64,000 nt of DNA, taken from contig JAEILZ010000003.1 in assembly GCA_018873225.1 (NCBI GenBank), positions 496,001-560,000 on the forward strand, read 5' to 3'. The translations under genes and the position numbers were made by a program. Below, piece by piece: positions 11,731-23,341 of the stretch (positions are counted from its first letter, which is position 1; each line of letters begins with the position of its first letter). The notes under the pieces were generated by a model that was not told the DNA's origin, did not search any database, and saw only the letters and a list, made by a program, of their open reading frames with translations. This stretch comes from [Phialemoniopsis] sp. UDSM-2020 (lineage: Eukaryota; Ascomycota; Sordariomycetes; Thyridiales; Thyridiaceae).

Positions 11731-12791
11731 ATGGAATTCGTGTTTGTTGAGCCAGAAACACAGAAGTGTTCAGCCGAGACTACGCGACGAGCGTACTCTC
11801 ACAAGGCGCGAGTTACACACGCAAGAGAAAGAAAACGACGCATTACAGCTTATCAAGACCAGAAAAGGCTCCATGGCACTGAAGAAGACTCCAATATCCA
11901 CAAGGAACATCAAGACACCACCCCAGGCTACCCACCTTCGGTCCAACCACAGCATAATCCCAGCACACTTTCTACACTTCCCCAGACCCTTTCCGGCGCC
12001 TTCCTGCATGAGCCACTGTCAAGTTTTCTGCACTCTCTAACTCCCAAAGAGGATTTCATGTTTGAGCATTGTAAGCACGTTCAATCGAAGCTAAAGAGGC
12101 TCACACGCTGACCAACACTGGCAGATGTCAGAGTCGTAGCGCCGGATATGCAAACACATTGCCCAATCATCAATCATACTGGCAAATATCTAGACAGCTT
12201 ACGGAGTAACTGGATTCTTTTTGGTTCCACAGACGTTGACATTTTAAATGGCTTCTTGCTTTCGGGATGCCGACATCTATCGACAGTACGGCCGGATGAG
12301 GACTATGGCGACTTGACCCTTCAGTACAAACTCAAATGTCTACAAAGGCTTCGTGAGGCTATTGCAGAGAGGAGTATAGAGTCAAGTCGCATAGCCGTGA
12401 CAAGGGCCTTGGTATTGGCATTTGATGACGTTGGTCTTGGCCCTCTTCCCCAAGTTGGTGTCGAAGCGCCGTCAGCTAATTCGACCTCTACCAGATTGTT
12501 ATCAGGGATATGAACACGGCCGCCAGCCATTTACTAGGAGCCTTCGATATCATAAAGGCAGCAGGTGGGATGGAGGTTCTTGCTCTCAGCAACCTCACTC
12601 GCTGTCTTCTTTTCAATTGTGTGTACGGGAAGAGGTTGCTGGACTGGGAACCAGCTTTTCATAACACTTCCTCGAGGGAACTCATCGACAGCTACGGAAC
12701 TCAGATGGATGTATCGGGATTACTTGTTAGCTTCTTATGTTGTTGTACTACCTTTGAATATCTTCAACCTCAAGATGCCGAGTGCATGTAG
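11731..12791 (+). CDS. Fungal transcription-factor-like protein without a zinc cluster
   Basis: Three exons (11731-12070, 12125-12429, 12495-12791) encode about 313 residues. The N-terminus MEFVFV followed by a basic stretch ending ARERKRR, and the downstream block VRVVAPDMQTHCP, resemble the many fungal hypothetical proteins related to the fungal-specific transcription factor domain (PF11951 type) that lack a Zn2Cys6 finger. The C-terminal part (AAGGMEVLAL, LLDWEPAF) fits the helical middle-homology region, but the protein ends early compared with the roughly 400-500 residues common in the family. The second intron is uncertain: a donor at 12430 gives 65 bp, while one at 12453 would give only 42 bp. 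Its stop is 18 bp from that of the convergent next gene. Confidence 0.65.
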
Positions 12792-12809
12792 CGCAATTTG
12801 AAATATGTT

Positions 12810-13899
12810 TCATGTTGCTCTTCGCTGCATCACCGCTCTAAGCTCTTCATTGAGACTTTCGTCCCCCAGGTCATACAGAGAACTACCAAATTCGCCTCCC
12901 GGCAGATACTTATCACCAAGCTCGCAGTACGTGCCAGCATAATCGGACCAGTACTGCTCAGTAAGTCGACCCTGGAGCTGATAAGCCGTGACCATGCATG
13001 CTTCCTCGACGGGGATGCGGCCGTGTCTCACGATGTCTCGCATACCGTCGTAGAAAATGAGGCGCAGTTTACCGGTCGTGAAGGCCTCCTCGTCTGCGAT
13101 CACTATATAATCGCTGACACAGGAAAGTTGCATGCCGTGGACTTCTGAGATGACCTGCGACTCCCAGTCTTGGAGGAACCCGCCACTAAATTCTTTGGGC
13201 TCCTTTCGACGCAAGATCTCTTTGATCTCGTCATGACTTTCTTGCGAAAGTCGCGGCAGGGAATCTTGCGCTGGATATCCCCGAAACTCGGGTAGGATAT
13301 CGAAAAGCAATGCCCAGTCCTCACCCAAGTTGAATGTAGAGGCATCAGACAAGAAGCGCATGTTGAAGCCTTCATCGAATCGAGGGTTCTCTTCCTCTTC
13401 CCTCTCCATGAACTCCTCCCATACTGCATCAGACCCAGACCCGTAATATGTCCGCAGCCATGTCGCCTCATCGGAGACGCATGTGACGTCCATCCAGAAC
13501 CGCACTGCCAGATCCCGCAGCCAATTGGAGCGCCACGGCTTCAGGATTGTGTCGAGCTCGCGCGAAGTAGGCGGCCGTTGTACGACGATGGTATCGAGAG
13601 CGGGCCAGAGGGCTGGATTATGTGAGTATTGGCTGCCCCACGTATCACGATTCAAGCCCAGGACATCCAGATCCCCAAAGTCTGGAAGCTCTAGGAAACG
13701 GCGAATCAATTTCAATCGCTGGACAGAGCCCGTTTCTGCTGACTCCCAGTTCCAATTACGCTAGACAGGTGCGGGAAATTAGCACAAGCTCAGTGCTTCG
13801 GGAGAAGCCTGGACATACTATTAGGTACTGTTCCGCTGGCAATGCTCCCCACGGTGGAGCTACTGCGTCATCTTCGCTTTCGGTCCTTGGGCCATTCAT
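12810..13899 (-). CDS. Unrecognised 343-residue protein
   Basis: Two exons (13819-13899 and 12810-13760; intron 13761-13818 with GTATGT donor) give about 343 residues. I do not recognise the family. The sequence is acidic, rich in Trp, Asp and Glu, with LKLIRRFLELPDF near the N-terminus, a WMDVTC segment, and a C-terminal GEFGSSLYDLGDESL. There is no signal peptide or membrane segment. It could belong to the F-box-associated or leucine-rich fungal hypotheticals, but no F-box is visible. The exon join keeps frame across NWNWESAE, which supports the model. The gene faces the regulator-like gene tail to tail. Confidence 0.75.
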
Positions 13900-14309
13900 G
13901 ATATCGATTTAGGAGCGTTTAGTGCACAGTCTGTCTTGAAGTGTGTCACCTGCAGGAGATGTAGAGCTTTGGCAGCAAAGACCACTAGGCAACAGGAGAG
14001 TATTTCGGTGCGGATAACCTAAAAAGGCGGTGTACCACATCGTTGAACGGCTGACAGACTCTTTGATAAAAATGAAATTGTTGCTTGATTATCTGAATTA
14101 TTTGGAATTATCCCCTCTAACTAATCATACTCATATGTTCAACTGTTGAACCACGCGCGCGCGCGCGCATATGTGCATGGCAAACCACTCGGCACAGAGT
14201 GACAATCTCAATATCCCATATTCATCATATATTACGTAGAATTGAAGTAAGAAAAGGTCGAGATTTGGAAGACAATTTAGGAAATCTTTTTCGCCTTATT
14301 AGCTCGTGA
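13900..14309. other. Intergenic with CG dinucleotide run
   Basis: Contains the upstream region of the 343-residue gene and the 3' flank of the ferritin-like gene, plus the CG tract listed separately. Confidence 0.5.
14154..14168. repeat. CG dinucleotide microsatellite
   Basis: Fifteen bases of pure alternating C and G follow an AT-rich stretch. Alternating CG tracts can adopt Z-DNA; nothing else is known here. Confidence 0.9.
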
Positions 14310-15458
14310 TTAAATTTCATCCGCTTTGAAAGGGTGACTTACCTCGATGATGGCAGGTCCAGCAGCAACCGTGTCGTCGGTCACGGCGGTGTTGCAGCCA
14401 GTGAGGACGGCGTAGGTCTGGCCCTTGAAGCCCTCGGGGATCTTGACGCTGAAGCCACCGCTGACGGGCATGGCCTCGACAAAGGTAGGGCCAGTCACCG
14501 CGATGAAGGCAGCGTAGATCTTGCCGCCTTGTTCGGCCACGGCAGTGTATCCCTGCGTCACAACATGTCAGTACAAAGTGTCACTCGCATTTCATATGGT
14601 TGCGATGTCCGAGAGAAGCTTACGGGAGTCAGCAGAGTAACCGTGGCGCCAGTCGTGACGGGCATCGGGGTCGCGGGGTCGAGCTTCAGGGCAGGGAAGG
14701 CCTTGACAGGCAGGGCCGGGTTCGTCGACGGGCAGGACTTGATGAAGGGCGACGCCAGGGAGTACACCTCGTTCAGCGTCAAGGGAGCGTCGAAGGGCTG
14801 GGGGAACGGGGACTCGCCCAGCTTGGCGCGCAGGTAGGAGGAGTGTCGGGCCTCGACGGTGAGGATGGAGCCGGCGGCAGTCAGGTACATCTTGTCCATG
14901 ATGGAGGCTGCGGCACCGAGGTAGGCAGAGACGCCTACGCCCTCGAGGATGGAGGCAGTCGCCAGGAAGGTCTTGACATCGGTGTAGCCGAAATCGTACG
15001 TGCACTCGGCCACAGGGGTAGCACCAGCAGCTAGTCTCGTGTCAGTTATCTTTACACAAGTTCTCCATTGTATCATCAAGCTTCGTGACAACTGAGGAAG
15101 GCTTACCTTTCAGGCCATCAGTCAAAAACTTGACATGGGTCGACTCGTCACTGGAGATCTCCTTCAGGTTCGCGTAGAAGGAGGCATCGAACCCAGCGGC
15201 GGCGAACTGGTCTTGCGTGAATTGGGCAAGACCCTGGCGGTAGAAGGTATCTTCGAGGTGCTCGAGAGTGAGGGCGTAGTTGAGAATGTCGGCTGTGAGC
15301 AACGCCGGTTAGCATTGAGGACAGACAAAGAACAATCTCGCGCGGAACGATGGAGAGGCAGACTTACCATCGGTGACATCAGCACGCTTCTCAAGGAATG
15401 GAGCGGCAGAGACGAGGCTCGCGCCCATCAGGAGCGCAGTGGGCTTGGAGAAGAACAT
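14310..15458 (-). CDS. Secreted ferritin-like domain protein (Rds1 type)
   Basis: Four exons (15368-15458, 15107-15292, 14624-15030, 14310-14552) give about 308 residues. The first 18 or so residues form a signal peptide (MFFSKPTALLMGASLVSAAP) followed by a Lys-Arg Kex2-like site. The ferritin-like domain reads LEHLEDTFYRQGL, then DESTHVKFL, with helix Glu and His residues that usually hold a di-metal centre, and later VEARHSSYLR. This matches fungal stress-response protein Rds1 and sexual-development relatives. The 3' end is ambiguous: reading through gives a tail of ten residues to 14310, while a good GTAAGT donor at 14342 with CTAAT branch and AG at 14286 would end the protein three codons into a new exon (stop at 14277). 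Confidence 0.88.
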
Positions 15459-17476
15459 GTTTGCCTGTGTGTTTTGATAATGAGTTGATGCAAAAAATGA
15501 CGTTGTGTTGCTGAATTACATTTGCATTGACCAGTGTTGACATCTAAGGCTACTTAAGTACATATGTAGAGGCGGGCCGAGTCGCGCTAACTCACGTCCT
15601 TGAGGCAAAGTTGAGATCATCGCCAATGACGATGACTCTGGCAACTTGAATGAGAGTGACAAATTGGCCTGGGAAGGAGCTCCTCGATCGCGAAGTTGTC
15701 AGGCGCGCACAAACAAGTGACCAATAACATTTCAACTCATTTCCGGCCGTGCCTTACACGACCAACGACATGCCCGATTAGCTGCCCGGTATGCAGCGCG
15801 CCGAGCAAACTAAATTGCCCAGATAGGCCGGCATAGCAGCCATCCGGTACTAGCCAGCTTCCGGTAACTCAGGTCCCGTGCGAGCATCGTAGCGCATGAG
15901 GTTAGCGCGGGTAGCTTTCGTCCCGATCTAGTAGAAATGACTGCACCTCATTCGCCTAGCGGCGGAGGTCCAGCTTGCCGGTCCCTCTTGCGCCTCGACT
16001 CGCCTGGCGCTAAAGCAATATAAGACACCATACTCGCCCAAACGTCATCGACCATCATCAATCGCACCTGGGCACGTTGCCGATGTGCCTAGCGTGGACA
16101 ATGAGAAATTGCGGGTTTGATTCGCCAGCCCTAACACCGCAAACTGATGTCGGGACGACCTTGCACCGGGCACCGGAAGCCCAAAGACAGATGGAACAAT
16201 CTAGCCTCCGATTGAAATGGCTAGAGCTGGAATTGCCAAGATCCCTTTCGAGAATTTGAAAAGGAAATGATCGTGTCGTGCCGCTAGGACTACTAAGGCG
16301 TATGGAAACACTCTAGCCGAGAGGAATGCATTTGCGCGATGAGGTGCACCAACCGATTGATAAGCTTGAGAGCTTGAGATGTGGCAATTTCTGGTGCTGC
16401 CCCAGGGTCCTGCTCCCTCCTCACGCAGTGCCGGCCGTACCATTTTCTGCATCGAGTTGACCAGACTTTCCCACCTAGAGGTCACATACATGTATGCCAG
16501 AGATGCTCTCGATTTACATGCATGTGCCCTGCAAGTGGGCACGGCTGATATGATGCATCGGACCTAGATCAATATTAAGAGAAAGATATCCAGAAAGACT
16601 GCATGTTTATAAGATTAACAGCATCTAAACTTACGCTAGCTTTCAATCGTCTGCCGCCCCGGAAATTAGGTTCTCTCTCCACTAGCTGTAGGTAGGCGGC
16701 TGTGGCTTGTGTTTGGTATGCTAGCATAGCATGAATGACGGGTTTAAGAAGAGCTAAGCTGCTTCTAATCCTTTATTGCAAAGGGGCATTTATGGCTCTC
16801 GGCATTTCAACAGGTCCTTCTCACATGGACTCTCCTCTCAGGGGGTGTTGCGGGCCTCTCGGATCTAGAAACGTGCACTTCCTGCGATTAATTAACATGC
16901 ATGTTTCTCTCGCCAGTTCTCAGGATTATTCGCAATGGTGTTTTCAACTTTAAAGAATACACCATCCCTGCGTGGTGGTAACCAGGTTTTCAGATGCAAG
17001 AGATCATGTGATTCAGGCATGGGCTGGGCAGCATGCGCGTCAGCCCGGGTTTGGTTGCAAGGGTGGTGTTGTTGAGTACCTTCTGCCTGCTCCTCCTTGA
17101 TGAGTCGAAACTGCACATAACAACGATAAAAGACACATCCTCTCTCGTAAGCCGCTGTTCTTGCCAGCATTGCTTTCCCTTGCTCTCATCTACCACTCTC
17201 GTCGCAAAATGCTCTGCGCTTGATATCTGAGCATATTCACCACATCCTTGGAACAAAGCCGGGGCGGGGACGAAAACGACATTGGGTCTTAACGTTACCA
17301 GAGCTGTGAACACCTTGAACGGGCCGCCATCAACGGGTGTCAAACCTGTCTCGCTCTCAGTGCCTTTCGCGTGACATACAGCGCTTTTTCCTCCCATACG
17401 ATCGCTATCGCTGGAGGTTTTACATTATCTGGTCCAGCTCTGGCGATCCTAGACCTCGCGGCCGAAGCCCGCAGTC
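15459..17476. other. Two-kilobase gene-poor stretch
   Basis: Only short overlapping ORFs on both strands; none carries a motif or joins to a neighbour by plausible splicing. No terminal repeats, tRNA or transposase likeness was seen. Confidence 0.45.
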
Positions 17477-19379
17477 GTGAAAATCTCGCATTTAGATACC
17501 CTGATGACCCATCAACTCGTGATCTTTATAGACAAGAATAAAGATATCCCAAGGTCGCCGGGTTCAGATTACGCGGCGTATTACTTGGAAAAGGCAAAAC
17601 ATGAAATCCAACAAGGAACTCCATGGCTGGTAAAGAATGAGGGCTTTATCACTTGCAGAACGGTCCCTCGCAACACGGGTTACGATGATAATGTGGCGCT
17701 TGCGCGAGCCTGGTTGGACGACTTCCTTGACAACCATATCGACTGCTCTCAGAAACCCAAAGATCCCAGCCTATATTCGAATTCTGCAGGCGCCCGACAA
17801 CAGACTCTTTCCGAGAGTCAGTGGCAGCCAAAAAGGCTTATCGACAGTCACCACTTCTCGCAGTCACTTGCGGCTGGTGGTCCGGAGTCAACAAGCCGTA
17901 TCAGAGCCGTACGCTGCCCTAAGCCTCTGTTAGGGTGGAGCGCAATTTATCACTTTACAAAGAAAGAATCACGTCGCGGTATGCCAAGGTCTTGTGGCAA
18001 TGGATCGACCACCCAAGAGCGTCTTGCAGGCTATTTCCTTTTGTCGAAGGCTCGGCATCAGATTCATTTGGATCGACTGCTTGTGCATCAGCCAGGATTG
18101 TGAAGATGATTGGCAGGAGCAAACGAAAGAAATAAGCCTTGTATACTCTCGATGCCTCCTCAACATATCTATTAGTTGTTCGAAAACCCCACATGAGGGC
18201 GCCTTTCGCAATCGCAACCCCAGTGCAATGCGTGCGTCCCAAGTTCTTTGGCTCACGCTCTTCACGAGCCTTGAGCGTGGCATCTCGAACACTGCCTGGG
18301 GGACTTTGTCGCTTGGAGGACTCTCGGCGTCTTCGTACAGAGCCGTTGATGCGACGTGGATGGGTCATGCAGGAACGCTTTCTGTCATCGAGAATTCTCT
18401 ACTTCAGTAATGACCGGATCAATTGGCGGTGTAGCACACTGAGGACCAACGAAGACTGTCGTCGAGAGCGCAACAGCGTGTCGAGGCCTTAGCTCCGGAG
18501 CGTCCTTGGAGTTTGGATGAGGAGGATCTCAGACTAATGTTGCCCCCAGGAATAACATGGGAATTCGACACCCTCCATTCCTCAGAAGTTGTTCGAGAGG
18601 GACCCGTCCAGGCCGGGTTTCCACACGGAATGTACTCGATGTTGGCTACGAATCATCACAGAGTACACAAATTATGAACTCTCATTCTCCAAGAAGGATA
18701 AATTAGCGGTGTTGTAAGGTGTTGCGCAGCATATTGGCAAACTCAAACCGAAAAGCACATAATATACAGCAGCACTTTTCTCGCACAGTCTGCCGCTGGG
18801 TTTGTTCGGGCACGCCGAAATGACACCATCAAGCTCTCCATCCTCGTCATCGAGAGCGCCGAGCTGGAGTTGGGCCAATTCTAACTCAAGCATCACATAC
18901 CCTGTCGGCGCGTGCAGTTACCCTCTTTTTGTTGGGGTGACACACTCGTATGCTCAGCTTCGCATGTAGAGATCATGGGAATCTCGTTAGATTCACCACA
19001 GATGTACCTCCGGGGTATCTTATTGGACATTGCGAAACTCGAAAAAGTATATGGGAAGACCGCGACTCGCATTAGCTATCACTCTGATGATCTCCGTACG
19101 GCCTATCACCGGATGAAAGAGAGCACCATAGAGGTACACGGAGGCATGGAGGCCCACCAAGACAGGTACTCTCTATCTTTACGGAATGAGTGGCGGATCA
19201 ACAGTCAAATATATATATTGCCGCTCGGCGCATACTGTATCTTCCATCCTCTTCCCGTTGACGACGAGTCTCTTCGGGAGATATTTTCTAGGGACGCTTT
19301 TGCCGGGGACTGGATTTCGAAGCCACAAGAACTGATGGACAGTGACGCCGTGTCGGATGTTATGAGGTTAACGGGATAA
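17477..19379 (+). pseudogene. Decayed HET-domain gene
   Basis: Pieces of a heterokaryon-incompatibility (HET) protein appear in order but in different frames. An N-terminal piece reads ARAWLDDFLDNH. EPYAALSLC is followed by a TAG stop at 17931-17933 exactly where HET proteins have Trp in SHCWG, and the His of that motif is Leu. In the same frame the text resumes with GIRFIWIDCLCISQD and DDW. A frame change leads to RRGWVMQERFLSSRILYF. After more changes comes YELSFSKKDKLAVL with a TAA stop where Ser-Gly is expected, then RAPSWSWANS, and a C-terminal piece ending at 19379. Multiple stops and shifts show that it cannot make the family protein. HET proteins trigger cell death on non-self fusion; this copy is presumably inactive. 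Confidence 0.88.
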
Positions 19380-20301
19380 CGAGGTCATCGTATCAACACG
19401 AAGAGCTGGACAAAGACAAAAGGGGTCTGGCTATCATATGATCAAGCCATTACCGTGTTTTCGCCGCAGAAAGAATACTGCGAAGATCATACGGGACAGA
19501 TGGTCGGAACCAAGTCAAAAGTTCTCTTCTGTCTGCGTAAACACCTTCTTACAATCAAAACAAGACGCTAGACGGCTGCCATCGTGTCTACTCGGCTGGT
19601 CGTCTCGAGGTCCTCGCCGTTGCAATGATTGCTGTCAGCACTATTGCCACCAAGACTGTCGCTGCTTTGATGTACAGGTGCGTGTACGGCTGTGTAATCT
19701 CGCGCGGGAGCCAATCGCAAGGCCTGTGGCCCAAGACAAGTCTCAACAAGGTTGACTACTTCACTACTCAGTCTAGCTGCAAGATGCCATAGCCTTGAAA
19801 TGATCGACTTATCCGCGTGTGAACCGTATCAATGTCGTCGTCCCTGTTACCTGATTTTACCGTAAAGGGTTTAGTCGAGGCGCAGGTGTCGGGAGGGCGG
19901 AGCGCCGTACGTTTGCGTAAGGCCCAACCGTATTGCGCTAGATTTGCCCTATTGGGTCAAGGCAAATTGGCGGGTTCCACACAGCTAGACCCGCGGACAC
20001 GGCTTGCTCGACGATCATCGTTTCTTACTGCTAAGCATGTTAAGCTTATTCCATATGCGGAACCAAGTTTCATGGCCAAGGCGGCTTGTTGAGTACTAAT
20101 TCAGCGAACAACGTCATTGCACAGCATGTGCTGAACAGCCTTGTTTGTGACGATCTTCATATGTAGAGTTACGCACCCGTCTCTCTCAGTCTGTCTGGTA
20201 TAAGAAAGGAGAATGCACTTCCAGCTTCATTTCGTCCAAGATCCATCGTCAATCGACTCAATCTGACTTGAGCAAAGAAGTCAAATCATAAGTCTCTCGT
20301 G
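19380..20301. other. Degraded or noncoding stretch
   Basis: It follows the HET pseudogene and precedes the TAP-like peptidase. Two modest plus-strand ORFs (19438-19755, 19832-20092) show no family likeness and are not called. Confidence 0.45.
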
Positions 20302-22235
20302 ATGCGTCTACTCAACACATTTTCCGTTCTTCCGGCCCTCCTGTCCGTCAAGGACTTAGGGGCGTTCGCCCTCCCGACCAACTCCACTGGTGCTGGTGGC
20401 ATCGAATGGGGTTCTTGCAACAGAAACCTCACCGGCCTCCCTGAAGTCCAGTGCGGAAATCTTACTGTTCCCCTTGACTACCTGAACGAGTCCGACACCC
20501 GGACCATCACACTCAACCTCATCAAGTCACCAGCCAAGACGCAGCCGGCGCCGAAGGGAAGCATCCTACTCAACTATGGTGGACCTGGTCAAGATGGCAT
20601 CAACAACTTCTTATTATACTTTACCACGCAGAGAAAGTGTGTACCCCTTAGATATTTCCCTCGAATTGTTGTTGAAGGCGGCATCTAACAAAGCATTCCC
20701 AGATATATCGGAGAAGACCACGACATGATCAGTTGGGACCCGAGGTACGAACGACCCCATCCCCACACCAACGTACCAAACCTGTGCTGATAGCCATCTC
20801 TCAGAGCCACGCGATCCACTCTACCAGCCACCTGCATCAATGCCACCGATCCCAATGCCCAAAGCATGGTCACATTCCTGTCGAAATGGCACAGCGCGTC
20901 CGACACCAGTGCCCGAACGAACTGGGCCGAAGCCACTGTTCTCGCCGATGCCTGCCACGCCGCCCTCCAGGAGTCCGGTCGTTATGTAGGTATGGGCTCG
21001 ACCGCCCGCGACGTGATGGCCATCGTTGATGCTCTCGGTGAAGACGGCATGCTGCGGTACTGGGGTAAGTTCCTTCACACGCCATTCCCGGCAAGTATAT
21101 ACTTATCACTTATCTTAGGAATTTCTGGCGGCACCACCATGGGCTCGACCATCGTCGCCATGTTCCCCGACCGCATGGACAGAGTCGTTCTCGACGGCGT
21201 CATGAACGTCCACCAATACTACCACGACTTGGCGTGAGTACTCAACAGCGTTTATCCCAGCCTCGTGTGATACCGGGTCACTGACTCGGCTCTTCTACTA
21301 CCCAGTGAGACGGAGTGGTTCTCCGATACCGACAACGTCTACAAGACTGTCATGGACACCTGCGCCCAGCTCGGCCCGGAGAAATGTCCCATCGCCCGCG
21401 CCAACTGTACCGGCGCGGACCTCATCGCGCGCTTCGAAAAGGTCTTTGACCACCTGCGCACCCACCCGATCCCCGTCTCTGACCCTACCTTACCCTACGG
21501 CTCCCTCATCGAGTACAGCTCCGTCGTCGACTGGGTGTACAGGCGCCTCTACGCCCCCTACAAGTTCAACTACCTCGTGGGCGTCCTGGCCGCCATCGAG
21601 GAGCGCAACGCGACCAAGTACGGCGCGCTCATGGCCCTCGACACCAAGGGCAACGCGCAGCTACCCTCCGAGGACACCGTGCCCGCCGCGCAGTTCGCCG
21701 CCAGCGCGATCCGGTGCGGCGATCGGTTCCCCCGCTCAGACAAGTTTGAGGACGTCGAGGCCTTTTTGGACGTGTCCAACAAGACGAGCCCCCGGTTCGG
21801 GTACTACGGCGCCCAGCTCAACGCGCAGCTCTGCGCGCAGTGGAAGTTCACGGCCGTCGAGCGGTACGACGGCGATTTCAATGTGAAGACTAAGAATCCG
21901 GTCCTGCTCATCAGCAACAAGTACGACCCCGCGACGCCCATCGTCTCGGCGCGCAACATGAGCTCTGGCTTCCAGGGCAGTGTACTCCTGGAACAGGAGG
22001 GCCTGGGTGTAAGTTATCTTCCCTTACATATCCTCATGAGTTTGCATTTCTTTTCAAGTTCTAACACCGTATGCAGCACGTCTCGTTCCTGGCGCAGCCG
22101 TCCAACTGCACTCGGGATGCTGTTCTCGCGTACATGGCTGATGCCACGCTCCCCGAGAAGGATACCAAGTGCAAGCCAAACCTTCCTGTGGCTTCATATG
22201 TTGTTGGCGAGTTTAAAGGTCTGGACCATGTTTGA
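20302..22235 (+). CDS. Secreted TAP-like alpha/beta hydrolase (tripeptidyl aminopeptidase type)
   Basis: Six exons (20302-20636, 20703-20744, 20805-21064, 21119-21233, 21306-22008, 22077-22235) give about 537 residues. A hydrophobic N-terminus (MRLLNTFSVLPALLSV) suggests secretion. The NYGGPGQDG oxyanion block, nucleophile Ser in YWGISGG (family usually GFSYG), MFPDRMDRVVLDGV, the acid in NKYDPATP and the His in the HVSF block place it in the S33/TAP-like C-terminal family, which removes short peptides from protein N-termini. Several Asn-x-Ser/Thr sites fit glycosylation. The nucleophile elbow G-I-S-G-G differs slightly from the usual G-x-S-Y-G. All five introns keep frame. Confidence 0.9.
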
Positions 22236-22875
22236 ATATAGTTTTTGTTTGTGTTTCTTTTGTTCTGGATGTCATATCTTGTATCATATGGGGATCACAT
22301 AGCAAATTTAGTAGACTGGAATAGAGAGCGATACATTTACCACATGTCAGAAGTTGCATCACCAAGTGACACAATACTGAAACTCATTGACCTGGCCAAT
22401 TTCATAGGTACTGATCAGTACCTATGCTGATTGTGCCAGATAGAGCCGCCCGCCGCCCAACAGCAGCGAAAAGTCATCGCTGTCCAAAATCGGCCGTGGA
22501 CAAGAAAGGAGACCGCATAAATGATTGGTCTTCTACTCGTTGACTAAGTAGCCGAGAGATGGTTTACCACTTGCACGTAGTGGGGCTCAGAAGAAATTAG
22601 ACGGGGTTTGTGTACATTTGGAAGGTAGAAGTTGTCTCTATATCCAAGACTATACATAAATCTAGAGCCATTCATCATAATTCCATGGTGCTGCTCCGAG
22701 CCTGCCCTGAGCCTGCCTGAGTAGTGCCGCAATTCTTTTGCCAGCCGTTCATGTGCAACTGGCTCCCCTGGAGCCCTCCCAACATCCGATGTGTGTGATG
22801 ATACAAAGTGAGTGCCACAGGCAAGACTTTCTCCTCGCATGAAAGCAAGCTCATAGTCCCGTACGTCAGGCACGC
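22236..22875. other. Convergent intergenic region
   Basis: It lies between the peptidase and the secreted peptide gene, both ending here. A minus-strand ORF at 22544-22918 overlaps the peptide gene in another frame and is treated as spurious. Confidence 0.5.
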
Positions 22876-23341
22876 TTAGGCGCAAGACGTCTTGCTGCAG
22901 ACGATGGGGTTGTACCACGGGGTCTTGTCCATGCAGGAGCAGTGGCAGATGTTCTTGTCGTCGCAGTGCGAGTTGCAGTAGCCGATGCCGAAGCAGTGGG
23001 TGAAGCAGGCCAGGCCCTGGGTCACGCCGTCAATGTTGCAGGTGACGCGCTTCTGCAGGGGGTTGGCCTCGCGGCCCTTGATGGCCGGGGTGGTGTTTGA
23101 GTCTGGGTGCTCCAGAGCGACCTGCGTTTGTCTTGGTCAGTATCATCGTCACAACCCGTGACAAGTGTTGTTATTGCGGCAGTATACGTACGACGGGGGC
23201 GTTGTCGATGTGGCCTTGCTGGCACTCGATGTGGCCGTCCTCGTGACCGGCGCAGGTGATGTCCCTGCTCGGGACGTACCAGCTGTTGGCGGCCGAGAAG
23301 GCGACGAGGGTGGAGATGATGGAGAAGATGACGAACTTCAT
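22876..23341 (-). CDS. Small secreted cysteine-rich, defensin-like peptide precursor
   Basis: Two exons (23192-23341 and 22876-23121; 70 bp intron with GTACGT donor and CGCAG acceptor) give 131 residues. The signal peptide is MKFVIFSIISTLVAFSA. A propeptide follows and ends at NPLQKR, a Kex2 site. The predicted mature peptide of about 55 residues has ten cysteines, including CFTHC (CxxxC), later YC and HC, then ICHCSC (CxCxC). The CxxxC plus CxC spacing with an intervening FGIGYC is the hallmark of cysteine-stabilised alpha-beta defensin-like peptides; extra Cys residues at the C-terminus add one or two disulfides. It could be an antimicrobial peptide or a plant-interaction effector; the family call is by cysteine pattern only. 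A TATA box is at 23487-23492. Confidence 0.8.

Noticed and set aside
15459..17476. Possible transposon remnant
   Set aside because: No terminal repeats, transposase motif or target duplication could be found by eye.
21305..21886. 193-codon plus-strand ORF rich in Ser, Thr and Pro
   Set aside because: Out-of-frame reading of the TAP-like peptidase exon, which has a full catalytic set.
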